Below are positions 53,343 to 63,717 of a DNA stretch of 64,000 nt, one piece after another. The stretch is from Blepharisma japonicum (lineage: Eukaryota > Ciliophora > Heterotrichea > Heterotrichida > Blepharismidae), in the NCBI GenBank assembly GCA_949751835.1, contig CATKHK010000016.1, positions 1 through 64,000 of the forward strand. Direction: 5' to 3'. The notes under the pieces were generated by a model. It did not search any database. It was given only the letters and a program-made list of their open reading frames with translations, and was not told the origin of the DNA. Position 1 is the first letter of the stretch. Every line of letters starts with the position of its first letter. The position numbers were made by a program, and so were the translations under genes.

Positions 53343-55007
53343 GTTTTTATTAACTACCAAAGCTGTACATAAATTAATTCAGCTGCCTACAATTGTAGGG
53401 AATATTCAAAATCGTATAAGAATCTATATGATCAAATTTCTAAAGATTTATGCATAAGATTAAATTTCAAAACAGTCGATTTTTTGACAAAAATCGAGTG
53501 ATTATCGTTTTTTAATAAAGATATGAAGAGTTTTTATACGATATTGAGGAAATAAAATTGCTAAAATTAAACAGGCAATTTAGGATAAAGAAAAATATGA
53601 TAAGAATCTTGGATTTTAAATTCCATACAATGGTTTTTACTGAACAGAAGATTTCATATTGAAAAGGATATCTTGGGCAGCTATGTATATGGTGAGAAAA
53701 TAAATTTAATGAACATGTGGATGCATTGTAAGATTTAGCCAATATTTATTTTTTCAATTAATTATGCGGGATTAATTGCATAATGATAAATTAATTCGAC
53801 ATTTATTGGAATTTTATTTATGCAATATAACTTTTCTCTATGATAATTTTGCTTTGATAAGCGGATAAAATTATTAGAGAGCAGAAATAAACATGATTTA
53901 ATTTTATTGAGCTTTACTATTGGTAAAACTTCTATTTTTAGAAAATTTATCAGATAGATTAGCAGTTTCATTTTCTTTCCCTTCCTTATTAATTTAGCAT
54001 AATGCTGGTATTTTTAATATTCTCAATATATTTTAAGCTCATCAAATAAAGCTTCTTGAGCTCTAAGTGCTTATATATACATTTAACTTTTTGAAATTTC
54101 GTTCATAAAAATTCTTTTCAAAATCCATATTTATACTCTCCAATAATTATTGAAAATTTTGCATTATAGGCATATCTCTAATATCATAAAGCATCTCATT
54201 GACGAAGAATATTCTAATTATAGTCTTTGTTTTAGATGCAGAAGCTTTAAGCAAGCAAAATATATAGAATGCTTTATAATGATTTTATTAGCAGACATCA
54301 AATGATTTTAAATATATATTGAATAAAATCTAAATAATCGGTCAATTTAAAATTTAATTAAACTAAGCATTCTCCTTTTTGCTCTTTTTATCTGGTTCCA
54401 ACCGCTAATTCTAATGAAAAAATCCTTAATTGATGATAATAAAACCATACTAATGTTATAAAATTACAAGGTGTGAGCCTAATTAGTACTTGAACAATTA
54501 TTTTTGCATACTTATTATATTTTTAAGAATGAAGAAAAAATTTGCAATTGTATACTATAAAACTTAACGAGGTTAATAATGTTAGGAACTTTTTATAATT
54601 TGAATTATAGTAAGAAATTCAAAGTAATAAAATAAAGAAAGTTGAGTATAGCCAAATAAAAGGTTAAATTTATTAAATATTTCTTTTATATAAGAATCCT
54701 TCTAAAATGAATGGGTTTTGTAAGAAAAGATAATAAATTAAACAACCAAAAATATTAGAATGAATATCCAATTTGTTTATAACTAAGTAAAATTACCAGT
54801 TAAAATTATGAATCAAGTTTTGCATAAGACGAGAAAACGTTTGTAAAAGTGCTAATTCTGTGTATTAAAAATAAATTAAAAAGGGTTTACCCATGAACTC
54901 TGCCATCATTAAAGTATTTTTGTAAAAATAATAATAGAATAGAAAAATCCATAATTTTGAGCAATTTAAAAAATATTTTTATATTTAATAATCTAATAAA
55001 ATTATCT
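53343..55007. other. Gene-poor AT-rich interval
   Basis: About 1.7 kb without a gene I can support. A 70-codon ATG-less frame (53519-53731, three TGA-coded Trp) and a 69-codon minus-strand frame (53762-53971) are either decayed coding sequence or chance. The rest is A/T homopolymer-like with no recognised RNA or repeat. Confidence 0.4.
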
Positions 55008-55721
55008 ATGAACATTCGCTTAGGAAGCTACAAGCCTATACTAAAAACAAATGAAATCATCCCTTATATAAATTTCAGAAAAAGCAAGCCTAAAGGTGTA
55101 TTTCGTCATCGAAAATCTAAAACATTTAATGCACTTATTATAAATCTAATAAAAGAAAAAGCAAATGAAAGTCCTCATCTCCAAAAAAATAAACAAGATA
55201 ATCCATTATCTGCGTTTATCAAGCCTTCAGATCATCTTTTTGAAAAATATACTAAAAAGAGAGAAAATAAAAAACCTGGGCCAATAGTAACTGATACATT
55301 GAATTTTGATGATGATTTAAATAGTGGAAAATTAAGAATCCCATTACCTAAAATAAAGCAACATGGTAGCACAAAAAATCTTGATCCAATAATTGTAAAA
55401 CAGAAAAAAACACCAAATTCGTCAAGGATTAGTTCTTTATCTAAGCCAGTATCACGAATATCTTTTTCAGGCCAAAATTCACCTATACAAGATAGAGAAA
55501 TCAAGATAAAAAACGAAAGGATTAGATATAGCTCTACTTCTTTATTGATTCCAATAGGAAAAATATTAAAATCTAAAAACATAAATCTTGAAGAAAATAA
55601 GGAATTCAATGAAACTTTGAAAATGAAATTATCTAAACTTCACAAAAAGAGTCAAAGATATCATGCGCTAAAAAGAAGTAAAGATGACCTTTTATCTGTA
55701 TATCTTACAGCAAGAAATTAA
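55008..55721 (+). CDS. Hypothetical Lys/Ser-rich protein
   Basis: A 237-residue frame closed by TAA. It is basic and mostly disordered: FRKSKPKGVFRHRKSKTF near the start, a Pro/Lys middle, and a helical C-terminus (FNETLKMKLSKLHKKSQRYHALKRSKDD). No domain recognised. The ATG at 55008 is used; the frame is open for 17 more codons upstream without ATG. Its length and amino-acid pattern resemble the other disordered proteins of this window (such as 24518-25288), so I consider it real. Confidence 0.6.
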   Translation: MNIRLGSYKPILKTNEIIPYINFRKSKPKGVFRHRKSKTFNALIINLIKEKANESPHLQKNKQDNPLSAFIKPSDHLFEKYTKKRENKKPGPIVTDTLNFDDDLNSGKLRIPLPKIKQHGSTKNLDPIIVKQKKTPNSSRISSLSKPVSRISFSGQNSPIQDREIKIKNERIRYSSTSLLIPIGKILKSKNINLEENKEFNETLKMKLSKLHKKSQRYHALKRSKDDLLSVYLTARN

Positions 55722-55838
55722 TTTTAGAATAATTAAATTAAAATCTTTTTTGTTATTTCCAAACAATCGAACTGATATATATACAATATCATACATTTTT
55801 AGAAATTTAACATTTCTATTAGTAAGCAAGAAGTTAAT

Positions 55839-57284
55839 CTATAATTTTTTAAATTCAGTCAATATATCTTCTGGGAAGTTAACATTTAGCATTTTCATCA
55901 GCATCTGTATTATTTGAGTATGTTTTTGAGTGTTTTCTTGTTGCTTTTTGATAAATAAATATTCTTCTATTAATCTTCGTATCCACTTATATACTCTATT
56001 GAGACCAGGTTTCTCAACAGAATTTGGAGGTGAATATTTGACAATCAAAGAGCTTATTTTTTGGTGAAAATCTTGCGCATCACGTGACAATTTTGCATCT
56101 TTTACTGCAGCTGAACAAGCTTCTGCTAGCTCAGCTGCATGCTCCACCTTCAAAATTACCATAAGCTGCCCAATAATTTTCCTCATGAATGCTCCCGTTA
56201 ATTCTTTTTGTGGTGATTTTTTTGGCCTTGGCAGAGTTCTAGGAGAATTAAGCCTTTCTTTATGTTCATTTGTGCCTTCTAGATCTTTATGCCAATACAA
56301 TTTTTCTATACCTTTCAAAATTTTTAATCCTTTCTTAATTGGTGCATTTTTATCAATTGTTTTTAATTTTTTTAAACTTAATGCGGAGTGAAGTGATAAT
56401 TTTCGTTTGATTTCCGAGTTTTCTGTAGAAAGTGCTGTTAATTTAGTTTCTAATTCTTTACTTTTCTCTGCAAAATAATTTCTTTCTTTTTTTACAGTTA
56501 GGTAATTTTGTTCTAATACGTTGATTTTCGCAGATTTTCTTTGAAGTTCTTCTTGAATTTCTTCTTTTTCTTGCATATAATCAACTCTCGCCTTTTCAAG
56601 GTCAGATATTCTATTTTTTAAATCACTTTTGCTTAATGTCCCAGAATCCCTCAAAGAATTTTCTTCAATTTCTCTTAAAATTGCTTCATTTTTAGCTTTT
56701 AAAGTTTTAACTTGTAGCGTTGCTTCAAATAATTCTCCCTTGAGTTCTGTAATTAAATCATCTTTATCCGTTATTTCATCTTCATATTTCTCTATATTTT
56801 TGATCATTTCTGCTTTCCAGCTTAATAATTCATCAATTTGGTCTTGCTTGTGGGCTAATTCTTGTTCTACTTTGCTTAATTCTGGAAAATTATCGTTTTC
56901 TACCTCTTCTATAGACATTTTTTTGGGGTATCAGCTTGAAGATGTAGGATCCATAGTTTGAATATAGTTTTGGCGCTTAGGCGATTGGGTATCACTGAAT
57001 GAGCTGTTTTCATCTCTAGAGTTTCCACCAAATGCTACGTAATTCGAAACATAAGGTGTGTGATAGTTTGTATTTGGCTTTGTTGTCGTTGTATTGTCAA
57101 TATTATCGGGTGGGTATTTTTCATTCGGTTCTGGAGTTTTGATTGAAAATTGAGAATTTGCTTGAGATATATCAGGGATGTAAGAGGAAGAACTCTCTCC
57201 AAGAAATGAGCTTTGCATTCGTTTTAAAGAATTTTTAATTGTGGAAATTCTTTCATCAACGTCGTAGTCTTGAGCAGTGGACAT
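55839..57284 (-). CDS. Coiled-coil protein with conserved-looking C-terminal helical domain
   Basis: Two frames join through a TGA Trp (TSSSWYPKKMS) into 481 residues ending in TAG. Residues 1-120 are polar and disordered. Residues 130-310 form a long coiled coil (VEQELAHKQDQIDELLSWKAEM and onward). The last 130 residues are a helix-rich, less charged domain (FMRKIIGQLMVILKVEHAAELAEACSAAVKDA, NRVYKWIRRLIEEYLFIKK). Overall layout fits a centrosomal, basal-body or cytoskeletal protein; no family recognised. Confidence 0.78.
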
Positions 57285-57883
57285 GATGTTTAAATATTAA
57301 TTTTTTCGATTAATTTATATTCTTTAAAATATTGGTAATTGAAGGAATAATAACTTGAAGCATTCATTGACTTATGCAATATCTGAATGCTAGTTGAGAC
57401 TATTTATTATGGATTTATTCAATAGAGCTGCGAATCAATTTTAAGGTAGCTATTAGACGTAGATATAGCGATTATTGGGTTTTTTAGCATCTTATCTATT
57501 ATATGATATAGGATCAAATCCCAATTTGCTTTCCTAACTCGTTGACAAACAAATTCGAGAAATATGTAGATTAATCATACAGATTTGCTATTTCATGAGT
57601 TGATTCTAAAATTGAGTAGAAAATCAAGTCAAGAGTTGACTCTCACATTTCATACCCCATACAGAGTTAAAAATTGTTATGCACATATTGAGGATGATAA
57701 TTATGCATTTTCTAGCTCTTCCCCTTTAAGAGGGAATAGAAAATCTTTCTTAGCATCATCATAATCTTCTCTTTACATATCAATTTTTTATCCTTTTCAA
57801 TTAAATTCATTATTTTTACCACTTCATTTCTCTCTTGATCTTAATCCCTTTCCATGAAATATTATACTTAACTCAAGGCTCAA
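57285..57883. other. AT-rich spacer between divergent genes
   Basis: No supported gene. A pyrimidine-rich tract (about 57740-57850) precedes the ribosomal protein gene and may be promoter or leader sequence. Confidence 0.45.
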
Positions 57884-58305
57884 ATGGTAAATGGCTACCA
57901 TAGGTACACTCCAGATTTGTCGAAATTGGAAGAGTTGCATACGTTAATTTTGGACCTGAAAAAGACAAATTGTGCGTGATTGTGGACGTAATCGACGGGA
58001 AAAGAGCTTTAGTTGATGGTGCAGCTACAGGAGTCCTTCGTCAGCAAATGCCTTTTTCAAGACTTTCATTGACAGAGTTTGTGCTTCCAGTTAAGAGAAA
58101 TCAGACCTCTGCAAACGTTGCAAAGATTTTCACTGATTCTAACATATTATCTAAGTGGCAAGAAAGCACTCATGGTAAACAAATTGCATCAAGACTTAGA
58201 AGAGCAGAACTCACAGATTTCGATAGATTCAAACTCATGGTCAACCAAAAGAAAAAGTCACAATTGGTCAGACAAGAACTCAAGAAACTCAAGCCTAAGC
58301 ATTAA
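57884..58305 (+). CDS. RPL14: 60S ribosomal protein L14 (eL14), intron directly after the start codon
   Basis: The protein matches eL14 over its whole length: RFVEIGRVAYVNFGPEKDKL, IVDVIDGKRALVDGAATGVLRQQMPFSRLSLTEF, LRRAELTDFDRFKLMVNQKKK, ending LKKLKPKH. Only the extreme N-terminus needs splicing. ATG at 57884, then GTAAATGGCTACCATAG (57887-57903, 17 nt), then GTACACTCC..., giving MVHSRFVEIG, which fits the eL14 start very well. The product is 134 residues. A 17-nt length is unusual next to the 15-nt introns elsewhere in the window, so the exact start is less sure than the identity. Confidence 0.95.
57887..57903 (+). other. Putative 17-nt intron immediately after ATG
   Basis: GTAAATGGCTACCATAG. 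No 15- or 16-nt GT-AG pair reaches the eL14 frame here; the A is at position 11 rather than 10. Supported only by protein similarity. Confidence 0.55.
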
Positions 58306-58680
58306 TTTAATAGATTAGATAGTTTCTTAAAATGTTGTGATAGATGCAATATTTGGTAGAAATCCAGGAATAAATGAATATATTAAAAATCATTGAAGCG
58401 AGGTTATTGAGGATTTAAGTCTTTACCAAAATTATTGTTTGTGTTTATAAAATACAAAGCATTATGGGAGATAAAAATTAATTTGAAAATATGAGTTTAA
58501 TATGAATTTGCATTTTAATCGTTGCAAAAAATGAAATTTATTCTGATTATACAACATTTTTTTACTATAATTTTTACAAATTTCAAAATCATGATGATTT
58601 TTTTTCCGAGCAGCTCTAAATCTGATAATTATATCATTTTATTACTGATAGCACCTGATATTCTAGATCCTTTATAATAA
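58306..58680. other. AT-rich tandem spacer
   Basis: No gene or repeat recognised between RPL14 and the Rab gene. Confidence 0.5.
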
Positions 58681-59331
58681 ATGGCAAACCCTGAATAGTA
58701 ATTTTTATCAAGTGACTATCTCTTCAAGCTTCTTCTAATTGGAGATTCAGGAGTCGGAAAATCAAGCTTACTCCTTCGTTTCGCTGACAACAGCTATTCA
58801 GAGAGCTTCATTGCGACCATTGGGGTAGATTTTGTATGATTCATGTAGAAAATAAAGACAGTAGAGGTGGAGAACAAAGTGGTTAAGCTTCAAATCTGGG
58901 ATACTGCAGGGCAAGAGAAATTCCGAACTATCACCTCTTCTTATTATAGAGGCGCCCATGGGATCATTGTTGTATATGACGTAACAAACAGAGAGTCCTT
59001 CGAAAATGTCAAAAACTGGATGAACGAAATTACAAGATATGCCAGCGAAAATGTGAACCGCCTACTAGTAGGCAATAAATCAGATTTAGAAGGCAAAAAA
59101 GCCGTTACTTATGATGAAGGAAAAGAGCTAGCTGATTCAATGGGGATTAATTTTATTGAAACTTCAGCTAAAACTTCAGCGAATGTAGAACAATCATTTT
59201 TAAGAATGGCTGGAGAAATCAAAGGAAGAATTGCGTCAACTACGTCAAAGGCACAACCAAATGCTCAACCAAAAGGACAAAAACTGGCGGGTGGAAAATC
59301 ATTGACCCAAAAGAAAACTGGCTGCTGCTAA
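58681..59331 (+). CDS. RAB1: Rab1/Ypt1-type small GTPase, two 15-nt introns
   Basis: Removing 58698-58712 and 58834-58848 gives 206 residues: [20 protein letters not shown]... All G-box motifs are intact: GDSGVGKS (G1), T in ATIGVDF (G2, the Rab1/8 effector loop), WDTAGQEKF (G3), GNKSDL (G4), ETSAK (G5). The protein ends GCC for double geranylgeranylation. The effector sequence [13 protein letters not shown] and [21 protein letters not shown] are those of Rab1, which controls ER-to-Golgi transport. Two introns in the first 60 codons are the clearest demonstration of 15-nt introns in this window. Confidence 0.97.
58698..58712 (+). other. 15-nt spliceosomal intron
   Basis: GTAATTTTTATCAAG, A at position 10. 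Removal rebuilds the Tyr codon TA|T of the Rab1 N-terminus EYDYLFK. Confidence 0.97.
58834..58848 (+). other. 15-nt spliceosomal intron
   Basis: GTATGATTCATGTAG, A at position 10. Removal yields the invariant GVDFKIKT of Rab1. Confidence 0.97.
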
Positions 59332-59469
59332 GGGTAAATAAATACAATTATTTTCATAATTAAGAATAATGCTATTAAATTATTTGCAACTTGAGCATAG
59401 AATCAATATTTAATTTGAGTAACTTGTAAATAAAAAATTGATTTCTACCAATTCATGGAGAAGAAACTT

Positions 59470-59592
59470 GAGCTGATAAGTATTATTCTGATCACTGCAT
59501 TGCTACCGAGGAATATATATGATGAAGAAATTATATTTAAACAGAAAAATCAGCTTAAAAATGAATAAAATCAAGAATATAATCATTATTAG
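59470..59592 (+). pseudogene. Decayed copy of the 3' end of the ZNF207/BuGZ-type gene
   Basis: This stretch aligns by eye with about 40785-40934. Its best frame reads LPRNIYDEEIIFKQKNQLKNE then TAA, against [21 protein letters not shown] in the intact gene, with a small deletion just before. Downstream, TCAAGAATATAATCATTATT corresponds to TCAAGAATAAATTCATTATT at the intact gene's end. No zinc finger remains. It is one piece with the adjoining RRM pseudogene, in the same order and orientation as the source genes. Confidence 0.65.
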
Positions 59593-59958
59593 CATCGTAA
59601 TTATAAAATTATGACATAAATATTGAAGGTTGCTATAGAATTACTTTCTATGAAAATACAAAAAACTCCCAGACTCTTTATATCAAGAATTTAAATGATA
59701 GGGCTAACAAGCATGAAGTAAAACGGCCTCTATTTTAATTATTCTCAACGTACGGTCATATTTTATGAATCTTTGTCAGTAGAGCTCTCCAAAAAGAGAG
59801 GACAGGCTTTTATTACTTTTGGCAATGCTAATGATGCGATGCTTGCAAGGCAAGAGTTCCAAAATTTCAATTTACTACAAAAAAATCTAATTGTAGGCTA
59901 CGCAAGGGTGAAAAGTAATATTATTGCTAGAAAAGAAAGTCATTCAACAAGTAATTAA
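59593..59958 (+). pseudogene. Decayed copy of the U1A/U2B''-like RRM gene and its upstream spacer
   Basis: From TAATTATAAAATTATG (matching 40932 onward) through LYIKNLNDRANKHEVKR this follows the intact gene at 40992-41300. It is disabled by TAA at 59736-59738 where the parent has CAA, a GAA to TGA change at about 59766, and a one-base insertion near 59785-59790 that shifts frame within the loop before RNP1 (the shifted frame then reads KKRGQAFITFGNANDAM...). The ATG context is changed and the C-terminal tail of the parent is absent; the residual frame ends in TAA at 59958. Because spacer DNA is included, this was a DNA-level duplication, not a retrocopy. Confidence 0.82.
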
Positions 59959-60222
59959 ATTCCTTAGGCTTGCAGTTGCTGATATTACTTTTGATTAAGT
60001 CCTTATCCTACTTATTCTGATCCGCTTTTCGTAAAAGGCTTTCTGAATTCTTCGCATAAACCCATTCAATTTACTTCTTGCATTTGTGTCATTTGTTTTC
60101 TGCGATATCATTCTCCTTGGTTATGCATGTTGTATTTCATCTGCCTTTGATTTCTAAGCAAATAAATTAATTTACGGTATATATACAAATATATAAATAA
60201 TTTAAAGATTATAGTAAAGAAA
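59959..60222. other. Short spacer, no feature seen
   Basis: AT-rich sequence between the pseudogene and the 3' end of the protease gene; nothing recognisable. Confidence 0.4.
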
Positions 60223-63093
60223 TTAAATATTTTTTGATAAGATTGAATTGCTTCTTTTGAAATAATTTGGACTTTGAATTTGCTTCCTTTCAATTTGTTT
60301 TTCCTTAATTTCTTGCTCTTCTCTCAGATTTTCACTTATAAGCTCCAAATCAACTCTAGCAGAATTCTTATAAAAGATTTGCTCAAATAAATCCTGAAAT
60401 TCCTCCTTGGTATATAATTCTATAACTTGCTCGATATCTTCCTTTTTTGTAAATTGATATGACCCCCTTGTAATTTCATTCATAAATCTATCAAATTTGT
60501 CCAAAAGTGCAACATCTTTCTGTGCCCAGCCATTTTTCGCAGAATTTTTAATTTCGTTATATGTCTCATCTGTAATCTCAAGCATTTTTTGTCTCATTGT
60601 ATCTATAAAGCATGAAATTCTTTCAGTTACATATGCACAGCAGGAGACTGAAGATTGAATATTTATTGAAAGATATAGGATCCCTCGGTTTTTACGATGA
60701 CTTGCGAATACGCTATAACCGAGTTGTTCTTTTGTTCTCAAAGTTGTCGAGCAAGGCTCCTTTAAAAACTTTCAAATTATACGCATGCCAGCAAGGGCTA
60801 TTGGATCTTCAGCTCTTATTTGCCATATTGAGATCACAGCAGAATTTTTATTTGTTTTATCTTCTATGTGTTTTGAATAGACTAGATTTGATATAGATTT
60901 ATCTGTAAAAATTGATGGAATATTAACAACTTGATTATTAGGATAATCATCTTTAGAAATATATTGAATATTTCTTTTCCTTTCAAATATACTTGTTACA
61001 GTCTGGACCATATTTAAAGCTGATTCTTCATTTATGCATCCTAAGATTAATCATTCAAATCTAACATTCTTTAACCATTTTTTGCTAAACCAAAGGATAT
61101 CTTCAAAAGTAACATTTCTTAATGCCTTTAATTTTTCTTGGTGTGAAAAATATCCATTTACAGACACCAAATCTCTAAACATGTTAGAAGCTTCTTCTAT
61201 TGGATTCGGTGATAATGCTAAGCTTTCAAGAGAAGCTTTTTTCTTTACATAGTAAATATTAAAGATTGAAGAGTCGGTTTCAGTAATTTCAAAAGAGGAT
61301 AAAGCACTGATAACTGTCTCGAAAAAATTAGTAAATCTTTGGCTATATCCATTCAAATTTATTTTTAGCCCATAATATGTGATATCAAATGATAATTTAA
61401 GCCCAGCACATTTGGCGAGATAATCAGTTTCTCGGAATTTATGATAAAACATGTCGTTTCATAACTGAGCCAAAACATGGAAAAATGGGTTCAAATGGAC
61501 AGCGCAATCTCCACAATAAATCATCGATTCAGCTATTATTTTATCAACTTTAAATGAATTGTCAAACATATGCCAGACTGTATTTTTCTCATCATCTACC
61601 AATAACTTTGGGATTGTCTCTAAATGTTGTGGTTCTTCTGTATGAAATAAAGTTGGTATGAAATCATTAGGAACAGGCAAGTCTAATATTAACTCTTTAT
61701 TGCTATTTCTCCTTGGTGATATCATTTTCGCTAATAAATTATCTGAAAATCTTTCTCGACTATAAAGAGTTCCATAAAAACTTTCTTCAGCCATATTACT
61801 TTTGTCGAATTTTTTGCAAAGAAAATATATCTGTAAATTTGAAGGTATCATCAAGTCAAGCAGGGACCTTATAAGCTCTGGATTCCATTCTTCTCTAACA
61901 TTTGGACCTGAAATTATTTTTTCAGGAGGATATTTATGAAGATTTCTTGATAGTGCTATGACTTCATCTGCAGGGTCTTTTTCACACTTATTATTGAAAT
62001 TTGCGATATCCATAAATCTTAGCTCATCAAATACCCATTTTTGGATCCCTCGTTCCTTGAGCATTTCAATGTATTCGTGCACCAATTCAACTACGCGATC
62101 GTAATTTTTAAACCCTTTTTTAGTTAGGTTGATAGTAATCACAAATAAAGAAAAAGAGGAAAGATCAAAAGAAATTTCTGTGAGTAAAGCACTAGCTAAT
62201 TCTTCATTAGTGAGTGCAGATAATAAGCTATTTTTTCCTTCATGGCCTATTAAATGACTTAAGTATTTTCCAGGCTTACTGAGGTAATATTGAGTTAACC
62301 CAGGAAATTGTCATACGAATTTTATTTCTTTTTTATTTTTCACTGAAATAATTTTGGTTAAAGTACTGTTACTAGTCTCATCAAAAGGCTGCTCTTCAAG
62401 CTTATCAGGTGGTAATTCTTTATTAGGGACGTTAGAAAAGCATTCTTCAATCCATTTTTCTAATATTTCAATTGGTTCTTTCCCTAAGACAGCTACGCTC
62501 ATCAAGTTACTTGAATATCTTTCTTCATAAAGCTTTTTAACTTCAGTATAAATTTCTGGCTTATTTAGGGTTTCTAAACATCCAGTTCCAAACATCCCAA
62601 AAGGATGTCCAGGCTTTGAAGCCATTCTTAGCAATCTATAATATCTCCTTTCATCATTTTTTATGTTTTTCTTATGCTCAGCATCTACAGCTTTCATTTC
62701 TCTGCTTACTGCATCCTCACCTAATAAAGGCTGAATAAAAAATTGAGAAAAAATATCTAATGCTTCATGTAAGTCTTGAGAAGAAACGCTAAAGTAATAT
62801 CTTGTATTTTCTTGAGAGGTAGCAGCATTATTACGGCCAGCATGCTTGGAAATGAAAGATTTGTAGTAGTTTTCCACTGGGTACTTTTCTGTACCCATAA
62901 ATAGCATGTGCTCTAAAAAGTGAGCTAAACCTTGAGTTTCGGGAGGGTCTGAGATATTCCCAACTTCAACGTCAACTGCAGCTGCAGAAATATCAGTTGT
63001 GGGATCGCTTATAGCTAAGCATTTCATTTTGTTTGGCAATTCGAAATACTTGTAGAGGCGACTATCAATAGGGGATTTTTCTATAGCATCCAT
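60223..63093 (-). CDS. IDE: Insulysin (insulin-degrading-enzyme)-type M16A metalloprotease
   Basis: One 956-residue frame through TGA Trp codons (62311-62313, LAQLWNDMF, FEWLILGC, MRIIWKFLKEP). The inverted zinc motif HFLEH is at 58-62 (catalytic Glu61) and the third ligand is Glu139 in AVDAEHKKN. NISDPPETQGLAHFLEHMLFMGTEKYP and NNAATSQENTRYYF are classic. The second half contains the inactive M16 repeats and the family motif RTKEQLGYSVFA. IDE-type enzymes form a closed chamber and degrade small peptides; the cytosol is likely since there is no signal peptide. Length is close to that of animal and plant IDEs. Ends without a peroxisomal SKL. Confidence 0.96.
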
Positions 63094-63717
63094 GCTGTTT
63101 TTTTAATGTAAGGATATAAAGATTTATTAATAAAATATATTCACAAAAGGTATCAAAACACAAGGGCATAAATAAACAATTTTGCCAAAAATTATATGAT
63201 TAAAATTATATTTAAATTTAGAATTTAAAGCATTAATATTTAATAAGAATAATGGATTATGCCAAAAGCACTTTGTATTTATAACAAAAACAAAGAGTTT
63301 CTATCTCAAATCAATAAATTCTTTGAGTTAATGAATAAAACACAGTCATAATGTTTTCTTTCCAAGATAAGCAATCTTTAATCTCACTTTTATCAATTTC
63401 GCTCCTAATTAACTATTTAAAAGTTAATTTACACTTAACCTTAGTATTTAATCTTTTTATATCAAAAATTTCAATAGACTCTTTCAATTGCTCATTCAGG
63501 CTTAAGCCTTAAAATTTTTTAATTTTCTAAAATTATGACATGGGTTTCATATTAAACTAATTTTATTTATCAAATTTTATTGGAAAAGCATGATTTATAT
63601 GATAATTGTCATTCCAGCTAAAAGGTTTTTTTTTTAAGATTATATTTAATGCACATAATTAAATTTAATAAAGAGTATTTAGTAAATCGTATAACATTTG
63701 AAAATTAAAATTAAATT
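63094..63717. other. AT-rich spacer between divergent genes
   Basis: No gene or repeat recognised between the divergent protease gene and the gene leaving the right edge. Confidence 0.5.

Noticed and set aside
53373-53390. Upstream in-frame extension of the phosphodiesterase (about 25 codons)
   Set aside because: No ATG in the extension, and the nearest GT-AG 15-mer lacks A at position 10 and would not bring in a start codon.
53519-53731. A 70-codon open frame with three TGA-coded Trp
   Set aside because: No ATG at its start, no family, and a frame of this size is expected by chance in 1.7 kb of AT-rich DNA when only TAA and TAG stop.
53762-53971. A 69-codon minus-strand frame starting with ATG
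   Set aside because: Ile/Leu/Lys/Asn-rich composition like translated spacer, no recognisable domain, no context support.
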